From NCBI RefSeq assembly GCF_000379625.1, contig NZ_KB903230.1:1-45294 (forward strand): a stretch of 45,294 bases of DNA, in the 5' to 3' direction. The notes beneath the pieces are model-generated. The model was given only the letters and a program-made list of their open reading frames with translations. It was not told the origin of the DNA and made no database searches. Positions 34,293 to 42,054 of the stretch are shown piece by piece. How positions within the stretch are numbered: the stretch's first letter is position 1; each line of letters begins with the position of its first letter. Made by a program: the position numbers and the translations under genes. The DNA comes from Actinomycetospora chiangmaiensis DSM 45062. Lineage in GTDB: Bacteria; Actinomycetota; Actinomycetes; Mycobacteriales; Pseudonocardiaceae.

Positions 34293-35456
34293 ATGTCCAA
34301 CCACGCCCCTGCCGACGAACGCCGGGATCGGCGCGCCACCAACGCCCTGTTCTCCGCGAACCCCCTCAAGCTCGGGCTCTTCGGACCCAACTGCGACCGC
34401 GGCTGCGCGATGACCCTCTCCGACGACGTGCCGTTGCTGACCTGGAACTACACCAAGAAGATCGCCCAGCTCGCCGATGAGGCCGGCTTCGAGGCCCTGG
34501 TCCCGGTCGCCCGCTGGAAGCAGATCGGGGACAACGGCTTCAACGGCCGCAACTTCGACACCTACACCTGGGCCGCCGGTCTGGCCTCGGTGACCCAACG
34601 GATCACGCTGGTCACCACCGCGCACGTCCAGGCGTCCCACCCGGCGGTCGCTGCCAAGCAGGTCGCCACGATCGACCACATCAGCGGCGGCCGGACCTGC
34701 CTGAACATCGTCAACGGCTGGTTCGAACCCGAGTTCAAGATGCTCGGCGGATCGTTCCTGCCCCACGACCAGCGCTACCGATACACCAGCGAGTGGTTCG
34801 AACTGCTCGAGCGGTTCTGGCTCGAGGAGAACGACTTCGACTTCCGCGGCGAGTTCTTCACCGTCGAGGGCGGATACTCCCAGCCCAAGCCGATCCAGCT
34901 CCCCCGACCGGCCATCATGAACGCCGGGGGCTCGAAGACCGGTCGCGACTTCGTCGCCCGCTACGCCAACTGCGGCTACGCCCTGCTCGCCGGCTACGAC
35001 CTCGCCTCGACCCGAGCGCTGGTCGAGGAGCGCCGAGCCGAGGCCGCTGCCTACGGGCGAGACGTGGACACCTGGACCACCGCCTACGTGATCCAGCGCG
35101 ACACCGCCGACGAGGCCGAGGCCTACCGGCAGCAGGTCTTCGTCGACGAGGTCGACGAGAGCGCCGGCCAGGCCGCCGCACACTATCTGGGTCTGAATTC
35201 CTCGGCCATGGCGCCCGACCAGTGGGAGGAGTTCAAGCTGCACCTGCGCGCCGGCTACGGCGGGTACCCCTTGGTGGGCACCGCCGAGCAGATCGCCGAG
35301 AGCCTGATCGGGCTCAGCCAGGCGGGCGTCACCGGGGTGTCGCTGTCCTTCGTCGACTTCGTCTCCGGCCTCGAACGTTTCGTCGCCGAGGTGATGCCGC
35401 TGCTCGAGAGCGCCGGCGTGCGCAAGCCGGTCCCGGCGTTGTCCGCGGTCTCCTAG
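34293..35456 (+). CDS. LLM-class (luciferase-like) FMN monooxygenase
   Basis: 387 residues of the bacterial luciferase-like superfamily, in the subgroup of RutA (pyrimidine oxygenase) and SfnG/DmoA (sulphone and sulphide monooxygenases). Typical segments are KLGLFGPNCDRGCAMTL, ADEAGFEALVPVARWK, TTAHVQASHPAVAAKQVATI, DHISGGRTCLNIVNGWF, SEWFELLERFW, the FRGEFFTVEGG loop, and PAIMNAGGSKTGRDF. It uses reduced FMN and oxygen. The flavin reductase encoded 10 bp downstream would supply FMNH2. The ATG follows AGAGGG by eight bases. The substrate is unknown; N-heterocycle, sulphone or flavin itself are options. Confidence 0.9.
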   Translation: MSNHAPADERRDRRATNALFSANPLKLGLFGPNCDRGCAMTLSDDVPLLTWNYTKKIAQLADEAGFEALVPVARWKQIGDNGFNGRNFDTYTWAAGLASVTQRITLVTTAHVQASHPAVAAKQVATIDHISGGRTCLNIVNGWFEPEFKMLGGSFLPHDQRYRYTSEWFELLERFWLEENDFDFRGEFFTVEGGYSQPKPIQLPRPAIMNAGGSKTGRDFVARYANCGYALLAGYDLASTRALVEERRAEAAAYGRDVDTWTTAYVIQRDTADEAEAYRQQVFVDEVDESAGQAAAHYLGLNSSAMAPDQWEEFKLHLRAGYGGYPLVGTAEQIAESLIGLSQAGVTGVSLSFVDFVSGLERFVAEVMPLLESAGVRKPVPALSAVS

Positions 35457-35466
35457 CCCGCCCGCT

Positions 35467-35994
35467 ATGGCTGCTCGCGACCCGGGAACCGACGGCGCCC
35501 CGCCCGGGGGCCTCTGCGCGGTACCGCTGGACGCGTCGGGACTACGGCTGGTGCTCGGTGCTCACCCCCAAGGGGTCATCGCCCTCGCCGCCGTGGTGGA
35601 CGGTGCCCTCGAGGGCATCGCGGTCAGCACGTTCACCCCGGTGAGCCTGGAACCCGCCCTGGTCTCGGTCTGCGTGGCACACACCTCGACGACCTGGCCA
35701 CGACTGCGCACCGCGCCGGGGCTCGGGGTCAGCGTGCTCGCCGAGGACCACGCCCAGCTGGCGCGCCGCCTTGCCGCTCCCGGCCAGGACCGGTTCGTCG
35801 GGACCTCGGTCACCGTCGGGGCCTCCGGGGCCGTCCTGATCGACGGCGCCTGCGCCTGGTTCGACTGCGTGGTCGAGAACGAGATCACTGCCGGCGACCA
35901 CCTGATCGCCGTGCTCGCCGTGCTGGAGGCACACCATCGCCCCGACGTCCGCCCGCTGGTCTTCCACCGCAGCAGCTTCGCCCGCCTCGCCTGA
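35467..35994 (+). CDS. Flavin reductase (FMN) domain protein
   Basis: 175 residues of the flavin reductase-like split-barrel family. Expected blocks are LGAHPQGVIALAAVVDGALE, IAVSTFTPVSLEPALVSVCV, TTWPRLRTAPGLGVSVLAEDH, and the C-terminal AGDHLIAVLAVLEAH. It would use NAD(P)H to reduce FMN for the monooxygenase immediately upstream. The ATG is ten bases after the LLM stop, with no strong ribosome site, so translational coupling is likely. Confidence 0.88.
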   Translation: MAARDPGTDGAPPGGLCAVPLDASGLRLVLGAHPQGVIALAAVVDGALEGIAVSTFTPVSLEPALVSVCVAHTSTTWPRLRTAPGLGVSVLAEDHAQLARRLAAPGQDRFVGTSVTVGASGAVLIDGACAWFDCVVENEITAGDHLIAVLAVLEAHHRPDVRPLVFHRSSFARLA

Positions 35995-36034
35995 CCCGTT
36001 CAGCGGACGCGTCCTGTCGCCCGCGTGCCGCGCC

Positions 36035-36976
36035 TTGAGGGCCGCGAACCCGGTCGTCCTCGAGGTGCCCGGCGGGGCCGGTTCCGCGGCGTTCCTCGTC
36101 TGCTGGGCCGGTCACGGGAGTGCTGAGCTGCTGGGCTACACCGCCCGCGTCGCGGGCGGGCCGTCCTTCCTCGCCGTGTCCCCGGCCACCCCCCAGGCCA
36201 CCCGAGTGCTGCCGGTGAACCACCGCCCGGTCGCCTGCACCATCGCCGAGCGCGCCGAGATCATCACCAGTCTGGCCGGCCCGGGCTTCGATGCCGACAC
36301 GGCCCGCCGCGCCGGCATCCCGGTGGTGGTCGCCGACGCCCAGGGGACGCTGGGTGCCGCGCCAGGGATCGCCGAGTTCGCGGTCGACCTGGTCCAGGCG
36401 GCTGGACTGGGCCAGCTCGCCCTCGTCACCGAGATCGTCCTCGACGACGGCGCCGGGCCGCACGGCCTAGACGATCTCGCCACGCGGCGCGCCCTGGTCC
36501 GCGTCACCGGCCAGGAGATCATTGCCGAGCGACTGCGCACGCAGGCTCTCGCCGTCCGCGGGCCCGAAGTCGTCCTCCCGACCGACCACGGCCTCGTGCT
36601 CGCCACCGGCTACCGCGATCCCCACACGGGCGCCGAGCACCTCGTGCTCCGAGGCCCGGCCACCGAGCGGTCCGCCCGACCCGTCGTCCACGTGCACCGC
36701 GAATGCCCCACAGGCGACCTGTTCAGCTCGTTGAGCTGCTCGTGCCGATCGGAACTCGACGCTGCGCTGGTCGACATCGCCGGTTCCAGAAGCGGCATCG
36801 TCATGTACCTACGCGGCAAACCCGGCCGGCCGCTCCACCACGGACCCCACCTCGACGACCGCCAAGCCCACCTCCTCGCCTTCATGCTCCAAGACCTCTC
36901 GGTCCCCCGCATCCAGCTCCACCGCAGCGACCCCCAGCAACGGGCCGCCCTCACCGCTCGCGGCATCCCGTACTGA
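36035..36976 (+). CDS. Degenerate RibBA homologue (DHBP synthase-like + GTP cyclohydrolase II-like)
   Basis: 313 residues. The first ~195 follow the DHBP synthase (RibB) layout: TIAERAEIITSLAGPGFDAD and EFAVDLVQAAGLGQLALVTE then IVLDDG. The catalytic acidic loop (DDExRENEGD) is gone and the R-x-G-H-T-E histidine is lost. The rest follows GTP cyclohydrolase II: HVHRECPTGDLFSSLSCSC keeps the three zinc cysteines, and YLRGKPGR keeps part of the active site. The ~25-residue GIGL...DT..AN segment is deleted, and the T-N-N-P-x-K motif reads HRSDPQQ. Both active sites therefore look disabled or changed. The TTG start is uncertain. It is the last gene after the flavin reductase (40 bp). Confidence 0.75.
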   Translation: MRAANPVVLEVPGGAGSAAFLVCWAGHGSAELLGYTARVAGGPSFLAVSPATPQATRVLPVNHRPVACTIAERAEIITSLAGPGFDADTARRAGIPVVVADAQGTLGAAPGIAEFAVDLVQAAGLGQLALVTEIVLDDGAGPHGLDDLATRRALVRVTGQEIIAERLRTQALAVRGPEVVLPTDHGLVLATGYRDPHTGAEHLVLRGPATERSARPVVHVHRECPTGDLFSSLSCSCRSELDAALVDIAGSRSGIVMYLRGKPGRPLHHGPHLDDRQAHLLAFMLQDLSVPRIQLHRSDPQQRAALTARGIPY

Positions 36977-37182
36977 CCACAGCCGCCCCAACGAAACTGC
37001 CATACCGCTGCCGGGGACAGCGCTTGCAAACGGCGTCGAACCCCAGATCGAGGTATGGGTCTAGTGATTCTAGCTAGATCTTCTCTGACTTGTGGTGTAT
37101 CGGTGAAATCTATCGTGCAGGTCATCGGCGGCCGGCTCGATGACGGGCTCGGCCCGGAGCTCGTCGACGTCGTTTGTCCGTG
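36977..37182. other. Intergenic, AT-rich patch
   Basis: No gene is seen. It contains the ten-base palindrome TCTAGCTAGA (37069-37078) in a local AT-rich patch, which may be a promoter or a recombination scar. Confidence 0.35.
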
Positions 37183-37853
37183 CTACCAAGCCGCTCGGTG
37201 GAGCGTCGGAGGATCGCTCGTCGAGGTCGGTGTCAGTGATGTCGCGGTGGGCGTCGTCCTCGGCCTGGGCGGCGCGGTGAGCTTCGAGTCACTCGGCCGC
37301 GGCGACGGCGGGCTCGGGCGTGGCGTCGTCGGCGGGCGCGAGGCGAGTTCGGCCTTGGCGCATTTGGCAGCCACGGCGGCTGCGCGAAGTGTAAACCAGC
37401 CATCGCGACCCGGCTTTGTCGAGCTCGGCGAGCTCCTCGCTGCGCGCCCTCAGGGTCTTCCCGAGAGCGGCAGCTTCTCTGCTGCCTCTTCCTCCAGCCG
37501 GGCTGGCTCGTCGTCCTCCGCGGTAGCCGCCTCGGAGCGGCGTAGTTCGGCGTCCTCCTAAGCTCGCGCAACGGCCTGGTGGGTGCCGGCGGGCTCGTTG
37601 CCGACGTAGCGAGGTGCCCACGTTGGTCGCGTTCGTGCGCGCGGACCGGGACGCGCAGCTGTCCGTCGGAGAGTTCGAGTTCCTCGCGGTCGATGTCGGG
37701 TCGACCGGCGGCGGGCCAGGCGGCCTGGTAGGCGGCCTGGTAGGCGGCCTGGTAGGCGGCCTGGTAGGCGGCGTAGGCCTCGACCCGGCCGGGCGCGGGA
37801 GCTGCGCCGATGATGTGTGTGGTCTCGGGACATGGCTGACGGATTGTCGTCAA
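37183..37853 (-). pseudogene. Broken reading frames with YQAA repeats, unknown origin
   Basis: Minus-strand coding-like segments lie in three different frames. First is TTG 37853 to about 37600, with a YQAA repeat and RPDIDREELELSDGQLRVPV. Then comes a frame with GKTLRARSEELAELDKAG and SRWLVYTSRS. Last is a frame with WFTLRAAAVAAKCAKAELA. The pieces follow each other in order, as expected of one gene broken by frameshifts. The family is unknown; small helical proteins of actinobacterial integrative elements look similar. The TTG start overlaps the stop of the transposase remnant. Confidence 0.35.
37719..37766. repeat. Four perfect 12-bp tandem repeats
   Basis: GGCGGCCTGGTA occurs four times head to tail (37719, 37731, 37743, 37755), followed by a partial fifth copy. 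On the minus strand it encodes YQAA four times in an alanine-rich helix. The period is a multiple of three, so copy-number change would preserve frame. Confidence 0.9.
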
Positions 37854-38197
37854 GACATGGTTGTCGTCTCGGCACGTGACCAGGCCTTGAAGCGGGTCAG
37901 AGGTTTGCTGGGGTCGCGGGCGAAGCTGCTGAACTCATGGTCGCCGTCGAGGACCCGGAAGCTGGTGTCCTCGGCGATGACGGTGATGGTCTTGCCGGCG
38001 TGCGCGCGCCCGATCCGCAGCCGTTGACGGGCGACCATGACCACGCCGTCGGCGCCGACGACGCGTTGGGCGCGCGGGGCCTGCGCGGGGGTGGGTGCGG
38101 GCAGCGCTCCGGTGGCGCGGCGGGCTCCGCGCAGTGCCAGGCGGCGGTCGACCTTGGTCATTGTTTCAGCTACGACAGCCGTTCTCTTGACCGCCAC
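37850..38197 (-). pseudogene. IS481-type transposase, C-terminal remnant
   Basis: A 115-residue frame whose second half reads RVVGADGVVMVARQRLRIG, RAHAGKTITVIAEDTSFRV and DPSKPLTRFKAW. This is the beta-rich C-terminal domain that follows the integrase core in actinobacterial IS481-like transposases (usually R-V-S-x-x-G-x-x-M-V-A-x-Q, H-A-G-K-T-V-T-V). The DDE catalytic core is absent: upstream DNA changes at once to the AT-richer island. It marks the left border of that island. Confidence 0.65.
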
Positions 38198-38264
38198 TAC
38201 GTTCTATTTCGTCCGCCGCACAAGAAGTCGAGCTGAACAGCTGGGTCCTCAGGTCGGTACCCGT

Positions 38265-39191
38265 TTAGTTGTAGGTGGAATCCATTTGCAGCGCTCGACG
38301 CGCCATTCCTACGCAGGTGTACGCTGTCGCCGTTTCATGATCATCTGATGACACAGGAGGATTACTTCGCTCATCGGCCTCGATCTTGCTCTTGTACCGT
38401 CGCATAAGGTTGATCAGGGTGCCCGCTTGATCAATGTCGGCCGCCGCAAGGTCTTCAACGAGTTCCGAGACTCCGACTAGGTTACCAAGTTCGCGGTCGG
38501 GGAACTCCTGTTTAAGCAGTGCGCTAGTGACGTCGAGATCGAGCACCAAGTCGTCAGACCCCTCCGACCCGACGGCTTCGCCCGCATTCCTCCGGGCCTC
38601 CATCGCTCCTTGGTAGAAGAACTGAAATTGTCGGTCTGCTACAAAGAGTAGGCCGCTTAAAGCGTTGAAGTCTCTCCGCAAAGAGGCAGGGACACTACTC
38701 TCTCCTTTGTACGCTAGGTAATGAGAGACGTTCGCCCAAGCGTCCATGAGCAATGTGCGGCACTGAAGTTCGAATGTTATCCCTTTGAGCCCATCGTATC
38801 GACGACCAGACGCGCCCGGCTGTATCTGGCAGAGAAAATGGTGAGACATGTACCCGAAGGTGTCGTCCGCGCCATCCACCTTGTTCTCGCTCTCAAGAAT
38901 CAAAAATTCGACCCCGACTGCCTCACGCACAATGTCGAGGTCGTCAATAAAAAGGCACACGACCCGCGCGCCGACAAGGTCGGTAGTTTGACGAAACGGA
39001 TCGGAGTAGTTCTTGCGCTCAAGCTTCTCCAGGAAGCTTCCTAGCTCCTTCACACGACCGTCGATCGAATGAACGCGAACTTCTTTCAGCAACTCAGATT
39101 GGTTTAACGAATGGAGGACTTCAACGAGCAGTTGCTCGTATACGGGCCTACGGCGCCGAAAGTCCTCGACCACCGGATTGTCCCTCAACAC
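38265..39191 (-). CDS. RelA/SpoT-type (p)ppGpp synthetase-domain protein
   Basis: 308 residues. The synthetase domain (about residues 20-215) has the expected blocks: TDLVGARVVCLFIDDLDIV, GYMSHHFLCQI in the GY-x-S-x-H position, and FELQCRTLLMDAWANVSHYL then AYKGE. The key Asp, Glu, His and Arg residues appear present, so activity is plausible. No HD hydrolase, TGS or ACT domain is present; the C-terminal ~95 residues are an unassigned helical tail. GTG 39191 follows GGGAGGA by seven bases. The longer in-frame start at 39278 would translate a microsatellite and is rejected. It has AT-richer codons than the flanks and lies downstream of a nuclease gene. A stand-alone alarmone synthetase here suggests an abortive-infection or stress effector (inference). 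Confidence 0.85.
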   Translation of the reverse strand: MLRDNPVVEDFRRRRPVYEQLLVEVLHSLNQSELLKEVRVHSIDGRVKELGSFLEKLERKNYSDPFRQTTDLVGARVVCLFIDDLDIVREAVGVEFLILESENKVDGADDTFGYMSHHFLCQIQPGASGRRYDGLKGITFELQCRTLLMDAWANVSHYLAYKGESSVPASLRRDFNALSGLLFVADRQFQFFYQGAMEARRNAGEAVGSEGSDDLVLDLDVTSALLKQEFPDRELGNLVGVSELVEDLAAADIDQAGTLINLMRRYKSKIEADERSNPPVSSDDHETATAYTCVGMARRALQMDSTYN

Positions 39192-39249
39192 TGCGCTCCT
39201 CCCAGGTGCAGCCAATTTGCTAGAAGACGTGGAGGCAGACGCACGGTGC

Positions 39250-39337
39250 AAGTCCCTCAAGTCCCTCAAGTCCCTCAAGCCCCGCAGAGCCCCTCAAGCC
39301 CCGCAGAGCCCGCAGAGCCCGCAGAGCCGGTAGAGCC
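39250..39337. repeat. 9-bp minisatellite upstream of the RelA/SpoT gene
   Basis: Three perfect AAGTCCCTC units (39250-39276) run into alternating AAGCCCCGCAGAGCC and CGCAGAGCC units up to about 39337. It is 59 bp upstream of the RelA/SpoT start, inside the 284-bp gap behind the nuclease gene. Change in unit number could alter the transcript leader. Confidence 0.85.
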
Positions 39338-39415
39338 CGCTAAGCAGTACCCGGCAGGCTACTGCGCGAACCGGGCAGTACGTAATCCATCAGGTTCTAC
39401 GACCCGAGGATTAGC

Positions 39416-39428
39416 GAATCGACGATTC
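39416..39428. promoter_or_regulatory. GAATCG-A-CGATTC palindrome
   Basis: Perfect 13-bp palindrome with six-base arms GAATCG and CGATTC, in the gap between nuclease and RelA/SpoT genes. It is a candidate operator. Confidence 0.35.
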
Positions 39429-39475
39429 CCAGATGCGCGACACTCGAGGAGCACTGCCGGCGTGAGTAGCGCTTC

Positions 39476-41131
39476 TCAGGTGGCGAGTAGTCCAGCGCGC
39501 ACGTCATTGCGCCATTCTACTAAGTCCAAGGAGGTCATCTCTTCAATGGCCCGTTGAAGTTCGTCTACTGATAAGCACGGCCGTTTGGCTGATAGGCAGA
39601 GAGGGACGCGCTGACGCGTGACGATTATTCCTACCACATCTACTGAGAAAGATTCCGGTATACCCAAAGATGGCGCAAGCTTGTGCCAATTGAGGGCCAC
39701 CCATGCGCGCTTTCGCTCTATCTGGCCTTCAGCGCGAGACACCGTCTCTCTAAGAATCTCATAGGCGGAATCCTTATGGAGCGTGCCGTCGACGTTCTTC
39801 ACCTCGCATACCACGATTAGACCTTTCGCGTCGCGGGACTTGACAATGCCCCCGATGACATCGATTTCGCCACATGAGGGTTGCTTGCCCCCGAGGCGAT
39901 CGAAGGCCACGAGAGTTGAGAATCCCATGCTTCTTAAGCGGTCTCCGACCAACCTCTCCAATTCTGCGTGAACTTCTCTTTTTAAGCGTTGCACCTCCTT
40001 CTTCTTCTCCCCTTCTGCAACTTGCTCGAGACTGGCTAGCAGGTGCGCGTGCGATCGTGTTGCTACTACTATTGCAGTTGCAAGCATTCGCTGCGTCGTA
40101 ATAGCGACTCGTTCCTGACTACCCGCTCTACCCGGATGGCGGCAATCCAAGAAAGGATAGTAGACGCACCACATCATTGATGATGACATGGCGACTGTTT
40201 CAAGCTCATCGCGTTGATCGTTGAGTTGCCTACCCATGTCGAAGTAGAACGGGGCTTGCAGGACGCGGAGACGGCCGGCGGTAAGGGTCATGCGCTGCAA
40301 GACATTCCTCGATTGATCCGGTACTTCTTCGACCCGTACGCAGATGAAGTCATCCCCACCCTCGTTGAGCCACCACCCGTGGTCGTCCACTGCCGACGCG
40401 TTATGCAGCATTCCCGCGACATCCTCGATCGCGAAACCCTGTGCCGTCCGTTGAGCAGCATCTACAAATTCCTCGAAGTATCCGCGGAGTTGCTTCTCGG
40501 GCCGGACTGTTGTATCCAGGACGTATTCGAACAGGCAGTCGTCCTCCTTGGTCGGAGTGGAAATTAGCTCGCCCTCCTCTATCCGATAACGCCGGAGGCC
40601 GCGTCGACCTAGTGTTACACAATTGCTTACTGTAGCAATATCACCGAGTAGTGAATAGACGTCTTGAAATACTCCGGCATCTGGACGTTGAGAGGATCGG
40701 AAATCAAGTGGTCCATCAAGGATCAAGCACGCATACATTAATTGCATTACTCGAACGGGCGTACTGTCGGCGCCCTCGTAGCCCGCCCCGTTGTCGACGA
40801 GCGAGTCAAGTTTCCGGAGAAGAGCGAAAAGCCAAGATTCCGCTTGCCTGCGTCTAACACGGACTAGCTGCAGGACGTAGGCGATGGCATTTCGATTGAG
40901 TCGTTCCAGTTCAACGACTGCTGACTCGGTCGTATGGGCTGCGCGTATCGCTTCACCATACGAATACGGAGTTATCAACGAAGCCAACGGGATTCGGGAT
41001 ACGCGCGGGCGCCCGGAAGCGTTTGTGTAGCCACAGCGCGTGCACTCATAACCATATGTTCCTTGGTCGGCACTAGCTAGCGATTCGCTGCATCGGCGAC
41101 ATACTCGTGGCTTCTCCAAAGAGTTGTTCAT
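39476..41131 (-). CDS. Zinc-ribbon protein with C-terminal PD-(D/E)XK nuclease domain
   Basis: 551 residues. The N-terminal zinc ribbon is CRRC...YECTRCGY (about 11-37). A large unassigned helical middle (about 50-390) carries no known motif. The C-terminal domain has GEIDVIGG (E422, D424), then about 19 residues on VCEVKN (E443, K445): the D...E-x-K signature of restriction-like nucleases, close to the GEID-x-EVK form of NERD and Mrr-like domains. The ATG overlaps the TGA of the membrane-protein gene (ATGA). Codon use is clearly AT-richer than outside the island. Inferred role: DNA- or RNA-cleaving effector of a defence operon, with the middle domain as sensor. Confidence 0.8.
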   Translation of the reverse strand: MNNSLEKPRVCRRCSESLASADQGTYGYECTRCGYTNASGRPRVSRIPLASLITPYSYGEAIRAAHTTESAVVELERLNRNAIAYVLQLVRVRRRQAESWLFALLRKLDSLVDNGAGYEGADSTPVRVMQLMYACLILDGPLDFRSSQRPDAGVFQDVYSLLGDIATVSNCVTLGRRGLRRYRIEEGELISTPTKEDDCLFEYVLDTTVRPEKQLRGYFEEFVDAAQRTAQGFAIEDVAGMLHNASAVDDHGWWLNEGGDDFICVRVEEVPDQSRNVLQRMTLTAGRLRVLQAPFYFDMGRQLNDQRDELETVAMSSSMMWCVYYPFLDCRHPGRAGSQERVAITTQRMLATAIVVATRSHAHLLASLEQVAEGEKKKEVQRLKREVHAELERLVGDRLRSMGFSTLVAFDRLGGKQPSCGEIDVIGGIVKSRDAKGLIVVCEVKNVDGTLHKDSAYEILRETVSRAEGQIERKRAWVALNWHKLAPSLGIPESFSVDVVGIIVTRQRVPLCLSAKRPCLSVDELQRAIEEMTSLDLVEWRNDVRAGLLAT

Positions 41132-42036
41132 CGCTTGACTCCAAGGCCAGGGTTTTGCTTGAGAAGCTCCGCCTCAAGTAGGTCCCGAACTTCTCGGCTA
41201 ACTGTTTTGTCGAGATTCTGGAATCCTTGACGGGATGAAGTAACTTTCGTCCTATCCAACTCCCTCACTAGTAGGCGGAGGTTGGCTTCGGCTGCAATAA
41301 GTCGGTCCCAGTAGTACTGACTGCCCGACTCCGCTCCAATCAGGAAGTTGTCAAGATCGGCAAACCAGCGCCGGAACTGTGCGTCTTGCTGGTGCGCGAT
41401 GCAAAACTCGGTAAACAGCATGCACCCTTGATCTCCTGGAGGGTCAGCGCTCGCCATAACCTCCCCGATTGCTGTTAACATGCGACGGGGAATCGCGGAG
41501 TCTGCCACCGAGCCTTCGTCGTCGCTCCATCGGAAGTATCGAAAGCTTGTCACTGCTCTATATAGGCCATTGAGTCTGTAGTTGAATCGTCGCCCTGCGC
41601 GTGACCGATCGATCGCGACGAAGCCGAAGCGTCGTTCGATTGCATGCACCAGATAGAGGTATTCGCCAAATCCGTAAAGTAGGCTCAATTTGTAATAGTC
41701 TGAGGTTTGGTACCACTTCTTGTCGACATTTCGGACTAGATTATTGATCTGGCGCTCAAGCGATTCAGATGAACGGAGGAGAGGGGTGGTATAGGTCTGC
41801 ATGAGATGACGAGCATCGCGTTTCCACCCGACTCGCGGCCTCAGTATGTCTTCGAAAAGGAACTTGACCCCGGTTCCAATGATTCCGCCCAATAGCCCTG
41901 AAAGCAATACCCAGACGACGCTGTATTGCGCAAACGATCGTGTAAGCCAGTCCACAACCATGCCTCTTCCGGTAGCTTTCACCCAAGCGTTGTTTGCCAT
42001 ATTTGACCAGTAATGCCATAGCTTTTGGAGCGGCAA
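41128..42036 (-). CDS. One-pass membrane protein of unknown function
   Basis: 302 residues. One hydrophobic helix (YSVVWVLLSGLLGGIIGTGV, about 38-57) is followed by a large, probably cytosolic helical domain. It has charged stretches such as SLERQINNLVRNVDKKWYQ and LRLLVRELDRTKVTSS, ending KQNPGLGVKR. No family is recognised. The TTG at 42036 is the longest start; ATG 42000 is an alternative, and neither has a good ribosome site. It lies 18 bp after the 175-residue gene and overlaps the nuclease gene, so the three are co-translated. Inferred: the membrane tether of the system. Confidence 0.7.
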   Translation of the reverse strand: MPLQKLWHYWSNMANNAWVKATGRGMVVDWLTRSFAQYSVVWVLLSGLLGGIIGTGVKFLFEDILRPRVGWKRDARHLMQTYTTPLLRSSESLERQINNLVRNVDKKWYQTSDYYKLSLLYGFGEYLYLVHAIERRFGFVAIDRSRAGRRFNYRLNGLYRAVTSFRYFRWSDDEGSVADSAIPRRMLTAIGEVMASADPPGDQGCMLFTEFCIAHQQDAQFRRWFADLDNFLIGAESGSQYYWDRLIAAEANLRLLVRELDRTKVTSSRQGFQNLDKTVSREVRDLLEAELLKQNPGLGVKR

Positions 42037-42054
42037 ACATACCTGGGAACACGC

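Noticed and set aside
33384..35243. 619-residue minus-strand open frame
   Set aside because: Antisense to the DJ-1 and LLM monooxygenase genes, low-complexity composition, no motif.
37020..37055. tRNA 3' end or attachment-site remnant (GTCGAACCCC)
   Set aside because: The T-arm stem does not pair on either strand, and no acceptor or anticodon arms could be drawn.
37719..37766. Iterons of a replication origin
   Set aside because: The 12-bp units have no spacing, are GC-rich and in frame with a YQAA protein repeat; no replication gene is nearby.
39250..39337. Possible CRISPR array
   Set aside because: Units are nine bases in direct tandem without spacers; this is a minisatellite.
39360..39430. 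tRNA-like segment with GGTTC
   Set aside because: The stems flanking the TTC loop do not pair; only a 13-bp palindrome is real.
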